Below are positions 50,938 through 63,096 of a stretch of 64,000 nt of DNA, piece after piece. The stretch covers positions 117,245,900 through 117,309,899 of the forward strand of contig OY757025.1 in the NCBI GenBank assembly GCA_963580285.1, read 5' to 3'. A program made the translations under genes and the position numbers. The notes under the pieces are model-generated. The model worked only from the letters and a program-made list of their open reading frames with translations, was not told the DNA's origin and searched no databases. Position 1 is the first letter of the stretch, and each line of letters opens with the position of its first letter. Origin of the DNA: Lucinisca nassula (taxonomy: Eukaryota > Mollusca > Bivalvia > Lucinida > Lucinidae).

Positions 50938-52506
50938 TCTCGTATCTCCGTTCAACCTCATAACTCCGTTCACCCTCTTCTTTGATTAATATCCTAGAGT
51001 GCCCAAAGTTCGTTACACTAAGCCAAAGCGGTCTTCACATAATAATATAAAGCATTACACATCAAATCAATTCACTCACCTCACTAGCTTATCATATCGT
51101 ATTTCTGAGTAACAAAGCAATTCCCCTATTTTAGTTCCCCGTTCAAGTATATAACAACAGTTTCAAATGTAAACAAATATGGCCTCTGCAACATTTTTTG
51201 GTCCTAAGTTCGTGACCCCATGACGTCATCATTTTTTGTGCTCAACTGCTAGGCTACACTATGTAATTCTTAGGTGTTCGGTAGTTATACTCAGTATTTG
51301 AATAGATGACTAGTTCTAAGTTTAAACAGCAAACTGATCAGTATGAAGTCTTGACTTTAAAAAAAAATGCTAAAACAGAAAGTTTTACTTTTTCAACATC
51401 AAAGACAGTAAAAAACAACTTGGAAACATAACTTGTATTTGATAACAGATTTATTCCTTATATAGGGCAAATTATGCATTGAGGACACAGGAACACTATG
51501 TGACGCCTTACAACTTACAACTGAGATATCAGTGCAGTATTTGAGATGCACCCAGTGTTTACATGTGTACCCGTTCCACAAACTGTCCCTCTGTACTCTA
51601 AGAACCAACAGAATTTCGGAAACGATTAATTTCTTTATCTTGGCCTGATTTTATTTGACATGTCATTTGACCTTAACCCAGAAATGGTAAACAAAACAGA
51701 CGACAGGTCGTTATGACACATCAGATTGAAAAATATTTTTTATTAGTATTTTTCCAGATGACGAATTTGGGAATAGTGAAAATGGCTTTCTTGCATAAGA
51801 AAAATAAAATATGGATGTTAACTCATTTGTATGAAAGCCATTCTTGACAAAACTTTGCCCAGGAAAACTTCTAGTCGACAGCTAAAAATAACCGCATATG
51901 AAAGTCACGTGAGAAGGAGGTCAGCGCGAGGAGCACAGAAAATGATGACGGCGCGGAGTTGAGGCGGTAACGAACTTAGGGCACCCGACGATATGAAAAG
52001 GAATCATTTTTACAGTTATCATACATCAGAATTTGTAGTTAATAACTAACATTTCAACCTGTTTTGAAGAAATTCAGTTTTGACTAACAATTTAATTCAC
52101 AGAAATCGAAATTTGTCACAAAATGCTTAATATTTTAGGGGTCCCCCAAAATAATCTCCAACCAGTGAAAAGCATGTGACTGAAAATAAAAAGTATCAAC
52201 AAATTAGAATAATGCACAGTCTGAATAAAATACTCATCATGTATAATATTCATAGAATGAATTTGATTACTTATGATAATCAAATAAAGTTGGGTGAACG
52301 GAGTTATGAGAACATGCCCCAAACAAGCCCTGCATTTCTAGACGGCTGTAGAATAAACAGAAGCGATGTTTATTTTCTAAAATCTTGAGATTCTCATAGG
52401 CATTTAGTCAAATGTTTAAAAAATACCAACAGAAAATTATTCTTGCAACAAAAAATTGAAAGCAGGATTGCTCAACCTTAGGTGAACGGAGTTATGGGTT
52501 TCCAGG
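50938..52506. mobile_element. DNA element inserted in a SINE, with CTCCGTTCACC termini
   Basis: Interrupts the SINE at TA (left ends CTAGTA, right resumes TACTGGTAAACCGC). Near the left end is CTCATAACTCCGTTCACC; near the right end is the inverse, GGTGAACGGAGTTATGGG, and another inverse copy lies at 52292-52307. An inner pair of inverted repeats (GTGCCCAAAGTTCGTTAC at 50999-51016, GTAACGAACTTAGGGCAC at 51967-51984) may bound a second, nested element. No transposase is recognised. A 69-codon minus ORF (51399-51608) has WVHLKYCTDIS, faintly like the centre of a PHD finger. I would not call it a gene. Confidence 0.65.
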
Positions 52507-52725
52507 CTACTGGTAAACCGCTTGGAGGATCTAAGCCTGTCTAGGAACTGTGGTGCGAGGTGGGACGCCCATGCTAATAAACGCTATTGGTTTCATTGGG
52601 CGACAGGGCTTGAGATGTCATTTCATCTCAATGTCAGGTAAAAGTCCCACAAAATTGGAAGCAACGTCACCAAAATGACCTTTACAGTGTTGACGGGGTC
52701 GTTAAACCTTAAATCAAACAAACAA
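52507..52725 (+). mobile_element. SINE, tail part
   Basis: CTACTGGTAAACCGCTTGGA, ATTGGTTTCATTGGGCGACA, GAGATGTCATTTCATCTCAA, CACAAAATTGGAAGCAACGT and GTTAAACCTTAAATCAAACA continue the SINE begun at 50824. The LINE C remnant starts about 8 bp later. Confidence 0.85.
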
Positions 52726-52732
52726 ATCAGAC

Positions 52733-55700
52733 AGTGGTGCTGTCCTTAATGGCCACAAAGCCGTTCAGTGTGATCAATTTGAAATGTGGATACACACTGA
52801 CTGTTCCTTCATTTCAGATGCAGAATATGGCACTTTGGTAAATTCAAGCTGGCGCTGGATATGTCCAAAATGTGAGGTCTGTAACTTTTCAGACTCCTTC
52901 TTTGATGAATATGTAGAACTGAGTAAGTCAAACAGGTTTGAACCTCTGTCAGAGGATAAGAGAGGCAAATCTTTGACTGCTGATGAAACTAAGTCAAATT
53001 TTGTGAAAGGTTTGAAACTTTGCAGTATAAACATAAATGATGCAGTATGCAGTATGAAAAGATAGATAGAATTAGAGGGAAAATTCTTTAACTTTTAGCT
53101 TTCCTCGATACATCTCAACCTCATATTGTTGCTATTCAGGAAACAAAGATTGACAGTTCAATTACTACATCTGAGCTTTTCCCTGAATCTTGTCAGTACT
53201 GTGTGTACAGAAAAGATAGGAACTCTCATGGGGGTGGGGTTATATTGCTCATTCATAGAGACATCCCTCACATGCCTTTCATGGAACTTGAAAATAACAC
53301 CGAATCAGTCTGGGTTGAGGTTTTTGCAAATAAAACTTCCCACTTCGTAGCAAGTTGGTATCGACCACCAAATGGTACAATCGAAAACTTCCAGTTGTTT
53401 AAAGACCAACTGGATTGCATTAAATTGCAGCATAAGGGTAAAAAACTCCCGGCTGTACATGTTCTAGGTGACCTCAACTTCAGTGACATTGCTTGGCCCG
53501 ACAGGCTCAGCAAACAAGGCACAATGCTGAGTCAGTCGGAAGGACAAATATTAATTGACATTATGAACGATCATGGCCTTGAACAAATTGTTAACTTCCC
53601 CACTCGTGATAAGAACACATTGGATCTGATCCTTACGACTTTGCCAGGACAATTCGAAGACATTCATTCCCCAGATAAACTAAGTGACCACGATGTTGTC
53701 TCCGGATATCTAAAAATTCACATCCCACCAATAAAGAAACCTCGGAGAAAGGTGTACTCATATCAGAAAGGTGACTATGAAACTATGAGGAAGGATGCAC
53801 TCAGATTTGCAAAGGAGAAATACTTTAATGGTCATTCAAGTGCTCAGTCTGTACAGGAGAATTTTGATTTGATAACTTCTTTCATTCATACTTCGGCTGA
53901 AAATCATATCCCCTCAAAAACTAGTAGGTCTGTATCTTCTATTCCCTGGATCACTCCAGAGATAAGAAGGAAGATTCGCAGAAGGAATAAGATTCATGCA
54001 AAGGCAAAAAAGATGGGAAGTGGTAAACTGCGGACAAAATTTGAAAACTTGAGACGTGAAATCAAGACTGATATAAAATATCAGCATGATTTGTATATGA
54101 ATAACTTGGTAGGTGATGTAAAGACAAATCCCAGAGACTTCTACAGATATATTAATAGCCAGAAGAAAGACAGGCAAGGTATCCCACCCCTTAATAAAAG
54201 AGGAGGGGACAGGGTTGCTGAATCAGACTCTGAAAGGGCAGAGGAACTAGTTGGTCAATTCAATGATGTGTTTAATAAAACTGAGTTCACGGAGGTTCCA
54301 TTGACTGGAAGATCGGCCCCATTCATGAATAATATTGTCGTGACAGCTGCAGGAGTGATCAAATTACTTCAAGGCTTAAACCCCAGTAAGGCCTTAGGAC
54401 CTGATGAGCTTCATCCTAGAGTCCTGGAGGAACTAGCAAATGAGTTGGGTCCAGTTTTTGCACACTTGTTTCAACAGTCTCTTGATACGGGTGAAATCCC
54501 CAAAGAATGGCTCTTAGCAAACATCTGTCCACTCTTCAAAAAAGGAGATAGGGCTCTTGCCCGTAATTATCGCCCTGTGTCTCTGACTTGTGTTCTGTGT
54601 AAATTTCTGGAACATACAGTCTGCTCAAACATCATGGCCCACTTGGACGAACATAAACTTTTGTCAGACAGACAACATGCATTTAGGAAAAGGCACAGTT
54701 GTGAAACTCAGCTAAGCACAGTTATTAATGACTGGGCAAAAATCTTGGACAAAGGGGGACAGGTGGACACATTTATTCTGGACTTCGAGAAGGCTTTTGA
54801 CACCCCTCCTCATGAACTACTTAAATCTAAGTTATTTGGTTATGGAATTGGGGGGAAAGACCCTCAAATGGATAGATTCCTTTCTTTGCTACAGAAAACA
54901 GCGTGTTGTTGTTAACGGTGAATCTTCGGAGTGGGCTCCAGTTTTGTCTGGAGTCCCGCAAGGGACCGTTCTTGGTCCGCTTTTGTTCTCCCTGTACATC
55001 AATGATATTTCCACTGACATTGACTCAGAAATAAGACTGTTCGCAGATGAATGTGTTTGTTACCGGGAAATTAGAGATACAGATGACTCATTGAAACTTC
55101 AGGCTGACATAGATAGATTAGGATGTTGGGCACGTAAATGGGGCATGAGATTTCAGCCAGTTAAATGCAATATTATGCAGATAACTAGGAAGAGATCTAA
55201 TAAAGTTGAGGCTTCTTACATCTTAGAGGGAAAGGTCCTCGAGAATGTGGACTCCATTAAATACCTTGGAGTGACAATCTCACACAACTTGAGATGGAAT
55301 ACTCATATTAGCAACATGTGTACTAAGGCAAATAGAACGCTTGGTTTCCTGAGGCGAAATCTTCATCAGTGCCCTCAGGATGTAAAAGAGGTAGCATATA
55401 AAGGTCTTGTTCGCCCAGTCTTGGAATATGGTAGTTGTATCTGGGACCCCAGTGGAGTGGTCCTTAACGATGAAATTGAGAAAGTTCAGAATAGAGCTGC
55501 TAGATTTGTAACAGGCAATTACTGCTTTGAAACTGGGAGCATGACTGGAATACTTGGAAAATTAAAATGGAAGTCTCTCAAGAAATGGAGAAAAGACTGT
55601 AGGCTAATCCTTTTATACAAAGGTCTAAAGGAAGAGTCGTTCTTCCCCAGAACCATTAGAGATTGGAATGCCCTTCCTGATTCGATTATTTCGACAGCTG

Positions 55701-55756
55701 AAGGTGCTGATGATTGTGTAGCTAAATTTACCTCTTTGGTTAGAGCTAGGGACTAA
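52733..55756 (+). pseudogene. LINE C (CR1/L2/Jockey-type) ORF2: PHD remnant, endonuclease, RT
   Basis: 5'-truncated. 52750-53065 reads NGHKAVQCDQFEMWIHTDCS and WRWICPKCEVCNFSDSFFDE, the second half of a PHD finger (one Cys changed to Phe), then KLCSININ. After a shift and stop near 53065-53095 come PHIVAIQETKIDSS (endonuclease Glu), HGGGVILLIHRDIPH, SWYRPPNGTIENF, VHVLGDLNFSDIAWPDR (Asp, Asn) and LSDHDVVSGY (SDH). The long frame (53203-54915) holds ARNYRPVSLTCVLCKFLEH and FILDFEKAFDTPPHELL (motif A). A frameshift in the G run at 54850-54855 passes to 54728-55756: VLSGVPQGTVLGPLLFSLYI, RLFADECVCYRE and SIKYLGVTISHNLRWNTHIS, and ends FFPRTIRDWNALPDS. The catalytic FADD motif has become FADE. 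No ORF1 is seen. Not functional. Confidence 0.92.
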
Positions 55757-55815
55757 CTTCCCACATCACAGGTCCTGGTGTATGAATGTCATTTGACGTG
55801 TCACCAGTAACAATT
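55757..55815 (+). other. LINE C 3' UTR, interrupted
   Basis: GTGTATGAATGTCATTTGAC and GTGTCACCAGTAACAATTCT recur at 63838-63880 with few changes. The copy stops at 55815, where a tandem-repeat element begins with AATTATGCCCCCAACTTTG. Confidence 0.7.
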
Positions 55816-57530
55816 CTAATTATGCCCCCAACTTTGAAAAAGTTGGAGGGGCATATTGCTTCTGCCTCGTTCGTCCGTTCGTCCGTCCGTTACGCTTTTG
55901 ATGCATAGCATAACTAAAGAACCGTGTATGCTAGGGTTTTGAAATTTCATATATGGATTCCTCATGGAAAATTAGCTGACGCGTATTTTTTTTCTAGTCC
56001 GGATTATGCCCCCTTCAAGAGTTATTGCCCTTTGAAATTTTTTTAATAAAATCTTGTCAGCAAGATATCTCAAAAACTATTGGAGCTAGAGCCTTGAAAG
56101 TTGTTGATTATATTGGTGGTGATGAGTAGATGAACTGATTAACTTTTGACAAAATTCTGAAAAATACTTTGTGAGTTATGGCCCTTTGTCATTTTGGTAA
56201 TTTGTGCCCATTGTAATGTATGCTAAAAGTGATGCATAGCATAACTTTAGAACCGTGTATGCTGGGGTTTTGAAATTTTATATATGGATTCCTCATGGAA
56301 AATTAGCTGACGCGTATTTTTTTTCTTGTCCGGATTATGCCCCTTTTAAGAGTTATTGCCCTTTGAAATTTTTTTAATAAAATTTTGTCAGCAAGATATC
56401 TCAAAAATTGTTGGAGCTAGAGCCTTGAAAGTTGGTGAATATATTGGTGGTGATGAGTAGATGAACTGATTAACTTTTGACGAAATTCCGAAAAATACTT
56501 TGTGAGTTATGGCCCTTTGTCATTTTGGTAATTTGTGCCCATTGTAATGTATGCTAAAAGTGATGCAAAGCATATCTTTAGAACCGTGTATGCTAGGGTT
56601 TTGAAATTTCATATATGGATTCCTGATAGAAAATTAGCTGATGCGTATTTTTTTTCTCGTCCTGATTATGCCCCTTTTAAGAGTTATTGCCCTTTGAAAT
56701 TTTTTTAATAAAATCTTGTCAGCAAGATATCTCAAAAACTATTGGAGCTAGAGCCTTGAAAGTTGGTGAATAGATTGGTGGTGATGGGTAGATGAACTGA
56801 TTAACTTTTGACAAAATTCCGAAAAATACTTTGTGAGTTATGGCCCTTTGTCATTTTGGTAATTTGTGCCCATTGTAATGTATGCTAAAAGTGATGCAAA
56901 GCATATCTTTAGAACCGTGTATGCTAGGGTTTTGAAATTTCATTTATGGATTCCTCATGGAAAATTAGCTGACGCGTATTTTTTTTCTTGTCCGGATTAT
57001 GCCCCTTTTAGGAGTTATTGCCCTTTGAAATTTTTTTAATAAAATTTTGTCAGCAAGATTTCTCAAAAATTATTGGAGCTAGAGCCTTGAAAGTTGGTGA
57101 ATATATTGGTGGTGATGAGTAGATGAACTGATTAACTTTTGACGAAATTCCGAAAAATACTTTGTGAGTTATGGCCCTTTGTCATTTTGATAATTTGTGC
57201 CCATTGTAATGTATGCTAAAAGTGATGCATAGCATATCTTTAGAACCGTGTATGCTAGGGTTTTGAAATTTCATATATGGATTCCTCATGGAAAATTAGC
57301 TGACGCTTATTTTTTTTCTCGTCCAGATTATGCCCCTTTTAAGAGTTATTGCCCTTTGAAATTTTTTTAATAAAATCTTGTCAGCAAGATATCTAAAAAA
57401 CTATTGGAGCTAGAGCCTTGAAAGTTGGTGAATAGATTGGTGGTGATGAGTAGATGAACTGATTAACTTATGACAAAATTCCTAAAAATACTTTGTGAGT
57501 TATGGCCCTTTGTCATTTTGGTAATTGGTG
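55816..57530 (-). repeat. Tandem array, ~331-bp unit, reverse copy of the 33-35.5-kb family
   Basis: Begins with the palindrome TATGCCCCCAACTTTG / AAGTTGGAGGGGCATA (55817-55856) and a CGTTCGTCCGTCCG microsatellite, then five units. AGTTATTGCCCTTTGAAAT recurs near 56019, 56349, 56680, 57014 and 57345. It is the reverse complement of 32926-35506, including its terminal structure, and is cut off at about 57530 by another array. Confidence 0.9.
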
Positions 57531-58212
57531 AAAAACTTTGTCATCGTTCTAGCGCCTACATTTCTTCACCAATTTCAATATAACTTCACACAAATGTTCC
57601 TTATAAAAAAAACTCGAGCGAGTTCGACTTTTCAAGGTCATGACCTCAAGGTCAAGGTCACTGTGGCTATTTTTAGAAAAACTTTGTCATCACTCTTGCG
57701 CCTACATTTCTTCACAAATTTCAATATAACTTCACACAAATGTTCCTTATAAAAAATCTCGAGCGAGTTCGACTTCAAAGTCATGACCTCAAGGTCAAGG
57801 TCACTGTGGCTATTTTTAGAAAAACTTTGTCATCGCTCTAGCGCCTTCATTTCTTCACCAATTTCAATGTAACTTCACACAAATGTTTCTGATGACAATA
57901 TCTCAGCGAGTTCGACTTTCAAGGTCATGACCTCAAGGTCAAGGTCACTGTGGCTATTTTTAGAAAAACTTTGTCATCGCTCTAGTGCCTACATTTCTTC
58001 ACCAATTTCAATATAACTTCACACAAATGTTCCTTATAAAAAAATCTCGAGCGAGTTCGACTTCAGAGTCATGACCTCAAGGTCAAGGTCACTGTGGCTA
58101 TTTTTAGAAAAACTTTGTCATCGCTTAGGGCCTACATTTCTTCACCAATTTCAATATTACTTCACACAAATGTTTCTTATGACAATATCTCAGCGAGTTC
58201 GACTTTCAAGGT
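57531..58212 (+). repeat. Tandem array, ~130-150-bp unit, part 1
   Basis: Units contain AAAAACTTTGTCATCGCTCT, AGCGCCTACATTTCTTCACC, AATTTCAATATAACTTCACA, CAAATGTTCCTTATGA, TCGAGCGAGTTCGACTT and TCATGACCTCAAGGTCAAGG. Split by the hAT-like element, it continues at 59341. Confidence 0.88.
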
Positions 58213-59332
58213 CAGGGCTCTAGAAGTCCGATTTTTCACCGGTCCAGACCGTTTTTTGAAAATGAAAACCGATTTTGCGGAAAAGTTTTGCTGAAAAATC
58301 GGTCCGAAAAAAAAAAACCCAATAAGCTAAAATCGAAGTGAAAAAACAGAGAAATTATACCTGGTTAGGTGTCAAACTGTTTATTGTGCCAGTAATATAA
58401 TCCAATTATCTCTCTCGGGGATGAATTTGAGTTTGACAGTAAACACGTTTTCGAGATCTCGCCAGGTATCGCAGACTCTCGCGGGATTAAGGCTAATGAC
58501 ATCAGTCAGCCAAAACGTGATTAAGCGGTGTGTGATTGTGATATCAAAGAAGCCTTGATCGTGTTTGATCTAATGGCAATCAAACATAATTTGTTTATTT
58601 CAGGCTTGTGTAATCGTAAAATATGTATTTATAGTCTTTAAAACTTGGTTCGGCCATGTAAGATTTTCAATGACTCTCATTCGGCCATGTATTGGTTTGA
58701 GAGTAAAGAAATGTTTTTTTGATTTTTTAACCCGTTCAAAACGTTTTTTTTTAGAAATACGCTCTATTAAAATAAATGACATAAAACGTATGTGTGTTAC
58801 GTCCTTGACTGCATTAATGTGTATTGTGTAAACGGAAACCGTATGACGTCATTTTTTTTTCGACCACGTGGCTGCCATATCGGTCGCCATTTGTAAACAA
58901 AGCAATTTGGGCAAAATAAAATGCGTGAAATAAGAGAAATATTTTAAAGGTTTTAAAAAGGGAAAAAATATAGTGACCATCGAACTGGTCTCTGACTGCC
59001 CCATGTAGGTTGTTTCCCTTTAGTAGTCTTCAGGTTCGGAGTGACCCGGATATTGGGAAAATGAAAGTAGATGAAATCTGGCGTAGAAAATGAAAGTAGA
59101 TGAAATATTAACGATGTGAGCAATAATTGCTGTTTATAATCGAGATACTGGTGCTCATATCCGTTTACAAGTGTAAGAGGAACATCGGTATGTCATTCTT
59201 TGCGCTAATAACACACTTTGAAATCGCAAATCGCCAATGGCGTTTACGGAAATTACCCAAACCGATCGGCAATTTCCGTAATTTTTGGTCACCTTCTGGA
59301 CCGATTGGGATTTCAAAATTTCTAGAGCCCTG
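58213..59332. mobile_element. hAT-like non-autonomous DNA transposon, 8-bp duplication
   Basis: TTCAAGGT at 58205-58212 and 59333-59340 is a perfect 8-bp target duplication. The termini are inverted: CAGGGCTCTAGAA at the left, TTCTAGAGCCCTG at the right. CAGGG ends with an 8-bp duplication are typical of hAT. Subterminal ACCGATTTT, TCGGTCC and GACCGATTGGGA words recur in both orientations and could be transposase sites. The interior (1120 bp in total) has no transposase. It includes a GACGTCATTTT word and a TCGGTCGCCATTTGTAAACA stretch. It was inserted into one unit of the 130-150-bp array, after that array existed. Confidence 0.9.
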
Positions 59333-59340
59333 TTCAAGGT

Positions 59341-60890
59341 CATGACGTCAAGGTCACTGTGGCTATTTTAAGAAAAACTTTGTCAACACTCTAGCGCCTA
59401 CATTTCTTCACTGATTTCAATATAACTTCAAACAAATGTGCCTTATGACAATATCTTGAGCGAGGTCTACTTTCAAAGTCATGACCTCAAGGTCAAGGTC
59501 ACTGTGGCTATTTTTAGAAAAACTTTGTCATTGCTCTAGCACCTACATTTCTTCACTGATTTCAATATCACTTCACACAAATGTTCCTTATGACAATATC
59601 TCAAGTGTGTTCGACTTTCAGGGTCATGACCTCAAGGTCAAGGTCACTGTAGCTATTTTTAGAAAAAATTGTCATCGCTCTAGCGCCTACATTTCTTCAC
59701 CGATTTCAATATAACTTCACACAAATGTTCCTTATGACAATATCTCTAGCGAGTTCCACTTTCAAGGTCAAGGTCACTGTGGCTATTTTAAGAAAAACTT
59801 TGTCAATGCTCTAGCGCTTACATTTCTTCACCGATTTCAATATAACTTCACACAAATGTTCCTTATGACAATATCTCAAGCCATTTCAACTTTCAAGGTC
59901 AAGGTCACAATGGCTATTTTTAGAAAAACTTTGCTATCGCTCCAGCGCCTACATTTCTTCACCGATTTTAATATAACTTCACACAAATGATCCTGATGAC
60001 AATACCTCGAAAGAGTTCGACTTTCAAGGTCAAGGTCACTGTGGCTATTTTTAGAAAACCTTTTTCATTGCTCTAGCGCTTACATTTTTTCACCAATTTC
60101 AAAATCGATTCACACAAATGTTCCTTATGACAATATCTGTAGCGAGTTCCATTTTCAAGGTCAAGGTCACTGTGACTATTTTTAGAAAAACTTTGTCAAT
60201 ACTCTAGCGCTTACATTTCTTCACCAATTTCAATATAATTTCACACAAATGTTCCTTAAGACAATATCTCGAGCGATTTCGACTTTCAAGGTCAAGGTCA
60301 CTGTGGCTATTTTTTGAAAAAACTGTCATCGCCCTAGCGACTACATTTCTTCACTGATTTCAATATACATTCACACAAATGTTCCTTATGATAATACCTC
60401 GAGTGAGTGACTTTCAAGGTCAAGGTCACTGTGGCTATTTTTAGAAAAACTTTGACATGGCTCTAGCGCTTACATTTCTTCACCGATTTCAGTATAACTT
60501 CACACAAATGTTCCTTATGACAATATCTCGAACTATTTCAACTTTCAAGGTCAAGGTCACTGGGGCTATTTTTAGAAAATCTTTGTCATCGCTCTAGTGC
60601 CTACATTTATTGATGGATGTTAATAGAACTTCACACAAATGTTTCTTATGGTAATATCTCGAGTTGCTAGGTCATGACCTCAAGGTCAAGATCACTATGG
60701 CTATTTTTAGAAAAAACTTTGTCATTGCTCTACCACCTACATTTATGATTTTAATCTAACTTCACACAAAAGATGCTTATGATAATATCTTGAGCAAGAT
60801 CTACTTCGCGGCCATGGCCTCAAGTCAAAGTCCCTATGACTATTTTTAGAGAAATATTGTCATCACTCTAGAACCTACATTTATGGATGG
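59341..60890 (+). repeat. Tandem array, ~130-150-bp unit, part 2
   Basis: About eleven more units of the 57531-58212 family. AAGGTCAAGGTCACTGTGGC recurs near 59490, 59630, 59765, 60027, 60290 and 60415. Some units lack the TCATGACCTC segment and are shorter (about 130 bp). Units become more diverged after 60600. Short ORFs are periodic artefacts. Confidence 0.88.
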
Positions 60891-61800
60891 ATTTTTAAAC
60901 AAACTTTACACAAATGTTGCATATGATAATATCTCAAGCAAGTTGGACTTTTGCCATTTCAGTGTTTTGCACACACGAAGTTGTCTTGTGCGAGGGGATT
61001 TGTATCGCATGCGATGCCTTGTTTTTTTTTTTAATAAAATCTTGTCAGCAAGTCCATATCTTGAGAACTATTATAGCTTCATTAATCATTCTTGGTACAA
61101 ACTTGCATCCAGGCATTGCAACTTCAACGCAAGCATCCATATCTGACATTGACCTATATTTCATGGTTCACTGACTTCGTGAATTATTGCGACCACCCTG
61201 ACTTTCACCATTTCTCGAAAACTATTAAAGCTTTTTAAATTATAATTGGTACAAACTTGCATCTAGGAATTCCAACTGCAACGCAAGCATCCATATTTGA
61301 CTTTTACCCATATTTCATGGTTCACTGACTTTGTGAATTATTGCGACCACCCTGACTTTCTATCTAATGTAAGAGTCCATTTCTCAAGATCTATTAGAGC
61401 TTCATTAATTGTATTTGGTACAAGCTTGCATTTAGGCATTGAAACTTCAATGCAAGTATCCATTTCTGACCTTGACCTACATTTTATGGTTCACTGACTT
61501 TGTAAAATAGTGTGACAACCCTAACTTTGACCCTGATGTAAGAGTCTGTTTTTAAGAGTTACTTGGTACATGCTTGCAACTAGGAGTGAAATTTTTATGC
61601 AGGCATCCATGTTTGACCTTGACCTAGATTTCATGGTTTGGTGACTTTGCGCCCCCACAGGCGCGACATAGCCTTCGGGGGAATTCTTGTTGTATGTTTT
61701 TGAGTCTTTAACAATATTTGTTGAATATTTTGCCAGCTAACGTCAAGCAAAGGTTGGGGGCATTGTGTTTTACAAACACCATTTCTAGTTCTGATTTTGA
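60891..61800 (+). repeat. Tandem array, ~155-170-bp unit, with terminal palindromes
   Basis: TTTCATGGTTCACTGACTT recurs near 61161, 61313 and 61480, and TTGCATC/TTAGG plus ATCCATATTTGAC between them. The end has a hairpin GCCCCCACAGGC / GCCTTCGGGGG (61651-61682) and, at 61758-61790, GGTTGGGGGCATTGTGTTTT followed by ACAAACACC, again a small palindrome at the end of a tandem-repeat element. Confidence 0.75.
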
Positions 61801-62430
61801 TTCTCAGTGGTTACAGTTGAACATGGTTGCCTTAGCCTGCTTCCTGCACTGTTCTAGACTCTCCCCTTCTGAAAGTCCTCCTTGAAGGTTAAGAAGTATT
61901 GGCGGATAGATAGATAGCCAAGTGTGGTGATCATCTATGTAATCCTGCTTGTTCTTTCTTAGTCTCCAGCCACAAATCTGGCAGCATTAGTGGAACAGTA
62001 CTTATCTAAAAGCTCATAGTTTTTTCTTTTTACTCCAACATTTTTAATGTTTCATTAACTAAGACACTTCCATGTACACTTGTTAACTGAACTCTAAGAT
62101 ACTTAATAATGAAGAAGAATCCATGAGAGACAAGTTGTAGTGATTCAACTTTAGTACATATTAAACAATTATGAGATATTCTCTTATCTTTTGTTACTAC
62201 ATAATGTTATTATAAAATGTCTTTCATTGTTTTTCACACATATTTAAATCAGGCAGATGATCAGTTTAGCATGTAAGTAATTAGCCAGAGTGGTCTAAAC
62301 AACACATTATTAAAGACAAAAACATGAAAAATTAGTGCAATAAATACTTATAAAAACAAATCTGAGGAATAAAAAAACTATTTTTGTTGAAGCAAATAAT
62401 CACTATTCAAACAAGGTCTGTTACCATTAA
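61801..62430. other. Unassigned non-coding sequence
   Basis: AT-rich, with a short GATAGATAGATAG run (61904-61917). No protein domain and no repeat family that I recognise. Confidence 0.45.
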
Positions 62431-62436
62431 ACCAAG

Positions 62437-62640
62437 ATTCCTATTTGGCCTAACCAGCTTAGCCAGATCCAGAATCTGCCTAGCCAAATAGGAATTCTTA
62501 TTTGGACTAAACAGAGTTTAGCCAGATCCGGAATCTGGCTAAACTAAATATTAATTTAGCCAGATCCGGAATCTGCCTAGCCCAAATAGGAATTCCTATT
62601 TGGCCTAGCCAGATTCCGGATCTGGCTAAATTCCTTTTTT
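62437..62640. repeat. Cluster of interlocking palindromes
   Basis: TTTAGCCAGATCCGGAATCT occurs three times, once followed by its own inverse (GGCTAAA), and AGATTCCGGATCTGGCTAAA is the inverse copy at the end. AAATAGGAATTCCTATTT (about 62585-62602) is a perfect 18-bp palindrome. CCTATTTGG and CCAAATAGG alternate along the segment. The whole 200 bp can fold as nested hairpins. Confidence 0.85.
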
Positions 62641-62875
62641 GACTACGACATATATTTTCTATCCAATTTTATACGAAAAGAAGCAGTTTAATGTCAAAAA
62701 TGGTTTGTGGCAAACTGTTTTTATGGAAAGACGATTTAACAATAGTTATTACAGAAAACAATTTGTGCTACATCAACGGTAGAGTATGGAACCGGAAGTT
62801 TTTTGCCCACCTGATAAAACGAGGCTAATGACCTTTGACATTGTGTGACGTAGACTTTGGATGTGTCTAGTAGAT

Positions 62876-63060
62876 GATAGATAGATTGATAGCACCAACT
62901 CTACCTTTCTGATTGGCCAGCTTAGTGCGGTTGTCCCAAACTGTGGAGGCGTATTTGACCTGTGAGCAGACAAAAGACTTAAAGCACGCTTCCTTTGTGC
63001 CCCTTGGGTACGAGTAGAGATTCCTGTTGAAGCACAAAACACAAGAGATGTCCCACAAGC
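62876..63060 (-). pseudogene. LINE RT C-terminal fragment
   Basis: On the minus strand: NRNLYSYPRGTKEACFKSFV, then CSQVKYASTVWDNRTK and LANQK. This is the segment after the RT thumb in CR1/L2/Jockey-type LINEs (compare LINE C: RRNLHQCPQDVKEVAYKGLV, RPVLEYGSCIWD). Upstream lies a 24-bp direct duplication (GAGATGTCCCACAAGCCAGT... twice, 63044-63096). A GATAGATAGATTGATAG run is at the other end. Confidence 0.75.
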
Positions 63061-63096
63061 CAGTGGGAGAGATGTCCCACAAGCCAGTGGGAGAGA

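Noticed and set aside
57525..59714. ORFs in the 130-150-bp array
   Set aside because: Same periodic artefact; sequence is repeat-derived.
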